The position numbers and the translations under genes are program-made. A stretch of 64,000 nt of DNA from Alkalilimnicola ehrlichii (lineage in GTDB: Bacteria; Pseudomonadota; Gammaproteobacteria; Nitrococcales; AK92). Below the pieces are notes generated by a model. The model did not search any database. It was given only the letters and a program-made list of their open reading frames with translations, and was not told where the DNA came from. The stretch spans positions 1-64,000 of the forward strand of contig NZ_NFZV01000002.1 of the NCBI RefSeq assembly GCF_003399765.1, given 5' to 3'. Below, piece after piece: positions 60,656 to 64,000 of this stretch (the stretch's first letter is position 1; every line of letters starts with the position of its first letter).

Positions 60656-61579
60656 TTAAGGGCGCAGATAGGCGCGGCAGTCGCGGATTTGCTCGGCGGT
60701 CAGCAAGAATACGCCGTCCCCGCCGCGTTCGAAATCGAGCCATAAGAACGGCACGTGGGGATAAGCTGCCTCCAGGGCGGGGGCGCTATTACCGACTTCC
60801 ACGATTAACACGCCGTTCTCGGTTAAGCGCTCCTCGGCCTGCGCAAGAATCCGCCGCACGATATCCAAGCCATCGCTACCGCCGGCCAGTCCAAGCTGCG
60901 GCTCACGCTGAAACTCCAACGGTAACCGCGACATATCCTGCAAATCGACGTACGGCGGATTACTGACGATGATATCGAAGCGCTGTTCGGCAGGTATGCT
61001 TTCGAACAAATCGGATTGACACAATTGCAACTGCTCGCCGACGTGATGGCGATCCACATTCACCTTGGCCACTTCCAGTGCCGACGGGGACACATCCACA
61101 GCCGTCACCTGCGCATCGGGGAAAGCATAGGCGCAAGCGATCGCAATGCACCCGCTGCCGGTTCCAAGGTCCACCACTTGCCGTACCGCATCCGGATCGA
61201 CCCAGGGTTCGAACCGCGCCTCGATCAACTCCGCAATCGGCGAACGCGGCACCAAGACGCGCTCGTCGACGTAGAACGGCAACCCCATGAACCATGCTTC
61301 ATGCGTTAAATACGGCAACGGCAAACGTTCCCGAATACGCCGATTAACACGCGCCACCACAGCCTCGCGCTCGCTGCGCGTCAGCTTGGCACCGAAATAC
61401 AAGGACGGCAGATCCATCGGCATGTGCAAGGTATACAGCACCAACGCGGCGGCCTCGTCCAGAGCAGTCTCGGTACCATGACCAAAAACCAAACCGGCTT
61501 CTTGAAATCGGCTTGCCGCCCAACGGACATAATCGAGCACGGTTTCTAATTCGGCGGGAGCTTCGCTGAGGGTTTCCAT
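60656..61579 (-). CDS. prmB: 50S ribosomal protein L3 glutamine methyltransferase
   Basis: A 307-residue N5-glutamine methyltransferase acting on L3 at the ribosome. SAM motif I is VVDLGTGSGCIAIACAY, the glutamine-binding signature is IIVSNPPYVD, and LPLEFQREPQLGLAGGSDGLD separates PrmB from PrmC. An N-terminal helical domain precedes it. It starts at ATG 61579 and lies 58 bases ahead of aroC, the usual neighbour. Confidence 0.94.
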   Translation of the reverse strand: METLSEAPAELETVLDYVRWAASRFQEAGLVFGHGTETALDEAAALVLYTLHMPMDLPSLYFGAKLTRSEREAVVARVNRRIRERLPLPYLTHEAWFMGLPFYVDERVLVPRSPIAELIEARFEPWVDPDAVRQVVDLGTGSGCIAIACAYAFPDAQVTAVDVSPSALEVAKVNVDRHHVGEQLQLCQSDLFESIPAEQRFDIIVSNPPYVDLQDMSRLPLEFQREPQLGLAGGSDGLDIVRRILAQAEERLTENGVLIVEVGNSAPALEAAYPHVPFLWLDFERGGDGVFLLTAEQIRDCRAYLRP

Positions 61580-61771
61580 ACGGTCTGTCCAAACGTTAAA
61601 ACGCTCGTGATGATACCGAATTCGGCGCAGTTCGTCTCACCGATTTTGCGCAAGCTATCGAACTTGGGATACGCGCTCATCGCGTTGCAGCCTAGCCGAA
61701 AAGATAACTCGGCGCCTGCGCGAGGCATTTGCGACATCTCACTGATGCAAGCTTAAAAAGCTTGTGAAATA

Positions 61772-62436
61772 ATGCTGCCCATGAACACCACGAACACAAC
61801 CCCCAAATACCTCATCCCCTTATTATTAGCAGTGGCGCTGGCCGCGCTGCTCGTCGGCGTCTGGGCTGCTTCCGGCTTTCTCGATGCGAGCCGCGATAGC
61901 AAACCGGACGACTTGGTAAGCGCGACGTATTTGGCAGGCGGCAAACCCGTCGTTGAGTTCGCGCTGATCGACCACCACGGCGAGCGGTTCGACAATGCTC
62001 GTCTGCAAGGCCAATGGACATTCCTCTTCTTCGGCTTCACCTATTGCCCGGATATCTGCCCTATGACACTGGCGGTACTCGACGAAGTCGAAGAGGAGCT
62101 GCGCCAAAACGGCACCGACATTAACCTGAAAACCGTTTTTGTCTCGGTCGATCCGGCCCGCGACACCCCGGAGCGTCTGGCGGATTACGTGCCGTTTTCA
62201 ATCCCAACTTTCTCGGCGTAACCGGAGAAGACCCGGAACTGGAGAAACTCACCCGCGATCTGGGCATTCTCTACATACGGCACGACGAAGGCGGCGAGGA
62301 GCATTACATGGTCGACCACAGCTCGTCTTTACTGTTGTTCGACCCGCAAGGCGAGCTGGTGGCTCTATTCCGCGCGCCGCACCACGCGGAACCGATCGTC
62401 CGGGATCTGGTCGAAATTCACGGTTTTCACCGCTAA
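61772..62436 (+). CDS. SCO1/SenC copper chaperone (apparent frameshift)
   Basis: About 221 residues after repair. A single membrane helix (LIPLLLAVALAALLVGVW) anchors a thioredoxin-like domain in the periplasm; the copper site is FTYCPDICPMTL plus the His in MVDHSSSLLLFD. Such proteins deliver copper to the CuA site of cytochrome oxidase. The frame breaks at 62195-62198 (T4, where T5 reads VPFFNPNFLGVTG). ATG 61772 or 61781 may be the start. It points the opposite way to prmB and is 38 bases from psd. Confidence 0.87.
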
Positions 62437-62474
62437 CGGAATTCTAAATCAGCGTCAGGGCATAAGCCGAACCT

Positions 62475-63383
62475 ATGAGCACATCCAAATCGCGCGAAAC
62501 CGCCAGTTTTAGCGACTGGGCGAAAAGCCTACCCTTATATCCGCTCCCGCATCACGCGATTTCGCGCCTGACGCTGGCGGTTACCCGCTGCCGCTGGTCT
62601 TGGCTGAAAAACGCATTAATCAACGCTTTTGTCCGCGCTTTCAAAGTGGATATGAGCGAAGCGGCAGCGCCGGAAGCAACGGCATACGAACACTTCAACG
62701 CCTTTTTCACGCGGGAGCTAAAACCCGGTGCGCGGCCGCTGCCCGATTCGCCCACGGCGATCATCAGCCCGGCCGACGGTGCGATCAGCGCCATCGGACC
62801 TATCGAGCACGACCAACTCTTGCAGGCCAAAGGTCACACCTACTCGGTAGCCGATTTACTCGGCGGCGATACCGAATTGGCGCAACGCTTCCACGGCGGC
62901 CGCTTCGTCACGGTTTATCTTTCGCCCAGGGATTATCATCGCATTCACATGCCTTGCGCGGGCAAGCTGCAACGGATGATTCACGTTCCCGGTCGCTTGT
63001 TCAGCGTCGGCGCTCATACGGTACGTACTGTGCCCCGCTTGTTTGCACGTAACGAGCGCGTCGTTAATCTGTTTGAGGGCGAGCACGGCCCTATGGCTAT
63101 CGTCCTGGTAGGCGCCATCAACGTCGGCAGTATCGAAACTGTCTGGTCGGGGGTGGTCACCCCGCCGGCCGGCAAACGCGTCCGCAGCTGGGAGTACGAC
63201 CAACAAAACGCAACGCAATTGGCTCGCGGCGACGAACTTGGCCGCTTCAACATGGGCTCTACCGCGATCGTTTTATTCGGCCCCGGCCAAATGGAATGGG
63301 ATAACACGCTCGAAAACGAGCAAAAAGTCCGCATGGGACAAGCGCTGGGCGAGCTTACCGTGGAGCAAAAGCAAAGCGCGTAA
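62475..63383 (+). CDS. psd: Phosphatidylserine decarboxylase proenzyme
   Basis: A 302-residue enzyme making phosphatidylethanolamine. It self-cleaves before the serine (about residue 262) in NMGSTAIVLFG, giving the pyruvoyl group; Met replaces Leu in the usual LGST. HFNAFFTRELKPGARPL, VSPADGAI-like (ISPADGAISAIG) and LSPRDYHRIHMP are the conserved motifs with the Asp/His/Ser triad. It follows the SCO1-like gene and converges with epmA. Confidence 0.95.
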   Translation: MSTSKSRETASFSDWAKSLPLYPLPHHAISRLTLAVTRCRWSWLKNALINAFVRAFKVDMSEAAAPEATAYEHFNAFFTRELKPGARPLPDSPTAIISPADGAISAIGPIEHDQLLQAKGHTYSVADLLGGDTELAQRFHGGRFVTVYLSPRDYHRIHMPCAGKLQRMIHVPGRLFSVGAHTVRTVPRLFARNERVVNLFEGEHGPMAIVLVGAINVGSIETVWSGVVTPPAGKRVRSWEYDQQNATQLARGDELGRFNMGSTAIVLFGPGQMEWDNTLENEQKVRMGQALGELTVEQKQSA

Positions 63384-63419
63384 TTAAGAAAATCGACCGC
63401 GCGCAAAGGAAGAAAGGCG

Positions 63420-64000
63420 CTAAGCACGCTCGATAGGAAACGCCAAAACCTCGTCGATAGCGTTAGCGCCGCACACCAACATAATCAGGCGATCCAACCC
63501 GACAGCCACACCCGCACACGCTGGCAAGCCCGCCGCCAACGCCGCCAGTAGCCGCCGATCCGTAGTCGGTGCCGGCAAACCCTGCGCCGTCCGCGCCGCC
63601 TGCTCGGCGGCAAAGCGCATCTGCTGCTCTGTCGGGTCCGTCAGTTCATGAAAGCCGTTGGCAATTTCCATACCGCCTATGAATAGCTCGAAACGCTCGG
63701 CGACAGGAGGGCTGCCCTCGCGTATTCGGGCCAAGGCGGCCTGAGACGCAGGGAAATCGGTAATAAACGTGAAACGCTCGGCCGCCAGGGCCGGCGTAAC
63801 GATGCACGACAACAATAAATCCAACCAGTTATCGTGCCCGCTCAAACCCTTCGGATAAGGCACATCCCAGCGCTCGGCACACGCTCTCAAATCCGCCTCG
63901 TCGGCAGTAAACGGATCGACCTCGGCGTAGCGTAAAAAGGCATCGCGGTACGTCAAGCGCTGCTCGGGGTGCGGCCCGAGCAGCAGCGTCGCCAGCTCAG
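63420..64000 (-). CDS. epmA: EF-P-(R)-beta-lysine ligase EpmA, C-terminal part
   Basis: The last 193 residues of a LysRS-like enzyme (PoxA/GenX) that attaches lysine to elongation factor P. The frame is open to the window edge, so the N-terminus lies beyond 64000. TFITDFPASQAALARI, VAERFELFIGGMEIANGFHEL and the class II motif 3 GVAVGLDRLIMLVCGA identify it against lysyl-tRNA synthetase, as there is no anticodon domain. It converges with psd; in E. coli epmA also lies close to psd. Confidence 0.93.
   Translation of the reverse strand, partial: ELATLLLGPHPEQRLTYRDAFLRYAEVDPFTADEADLRACAERWDVPYPKGLSGHDNWLDLLLSCIVTPALAAERFTFITDFPASQAALARIREGSPPVAERFELFIGGMEIANGFHELTDPTEQQMRFAAEQAARTAQGLPAPTTDRRLLAALAAGLPACAGVAVGLDRLIMLVCGANAIDEVLAFPIERA

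Overview
This 64-kb window is ordinary gammaproteobacterial chromosome of moderately high GC. Its gene order is the one seen in the Pseudomonas, Chromatiales and enterobacterial lines: yigB-dnaQ-rnhA-yafS/gloB, minCDE, rpsP-rimM-trmD-rplS, ffh-ypjD-corE, leuCDB-asd-usg-fimV-truA-trpFBA-accD-folC-dedD-cvpA-purF-metZ, and prmB-aroC-MFS. I see no insertion sequence, prophage, CRISPR array, tRNA or rRNA. The species cannot be named from the sequence.

Layout. 0-14 kb holds DNA replication and repair (dnaQ, rnhA), methylglyoxal detoxification (gloB), a lytic transglycosylase (mltD), division-site selection (minCDE), Hsp90 (htpG), an alkyltransferase (ogt), acetolactate synthase, msrB and serB. 14-20 kb holds the ribosomal protein and tRNA modification operon, the SRP GTPase and two membrane proteins. 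20-28 kb holds cysS, gltX, lpxH and a very large DUF349 protein. 28-32 kb is the only clearly accessory-looking part: an 850-bp non-coding stretch followed by a large orphan MalT/BTAD-type regulator and a small membrane protein. 32-38 kb holds rlmKL, a methyltransferase, DUF2058, DUF4202, a membrane protein and yajQ. 38-43 kb is a metZ-glycerate kinase-DUF455 operon behind a SAM-II riboswitch, then purF and cvpA. 43-53 kb is the dedD-folC-accD-trpABF-truA-fimV block. 53-64 kb holds usg-asd-leuBDC, an MFS transporter, aroC, prmB, a SCO1 copper protein, psd and a partial epmA.

Two observations stand out. First, upstream of metZ a convincing SAM-II aptamer is followed directly by an intrinsic terminator, and the conserved 3' end of the aptamer can form an 8-bp antiterminator with the terminator's 5' side. 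SAM-II elements usually act on translation, so this looks like a transcriptional version, and it sits ahead of a tightly overlapping operon that also encodes a glycerate kinase and a DUF455 ferritin-like protein. Second, ten genes contain twelve single-base frameshifts, nearly all one-base contractions of short homopolymers. They hit essential genes (rpsP, rplS, aroC), so they are far more likely uncorrected sequencing errors than pseudogenes. Those genes are annotated here over their full span with the shift noted.
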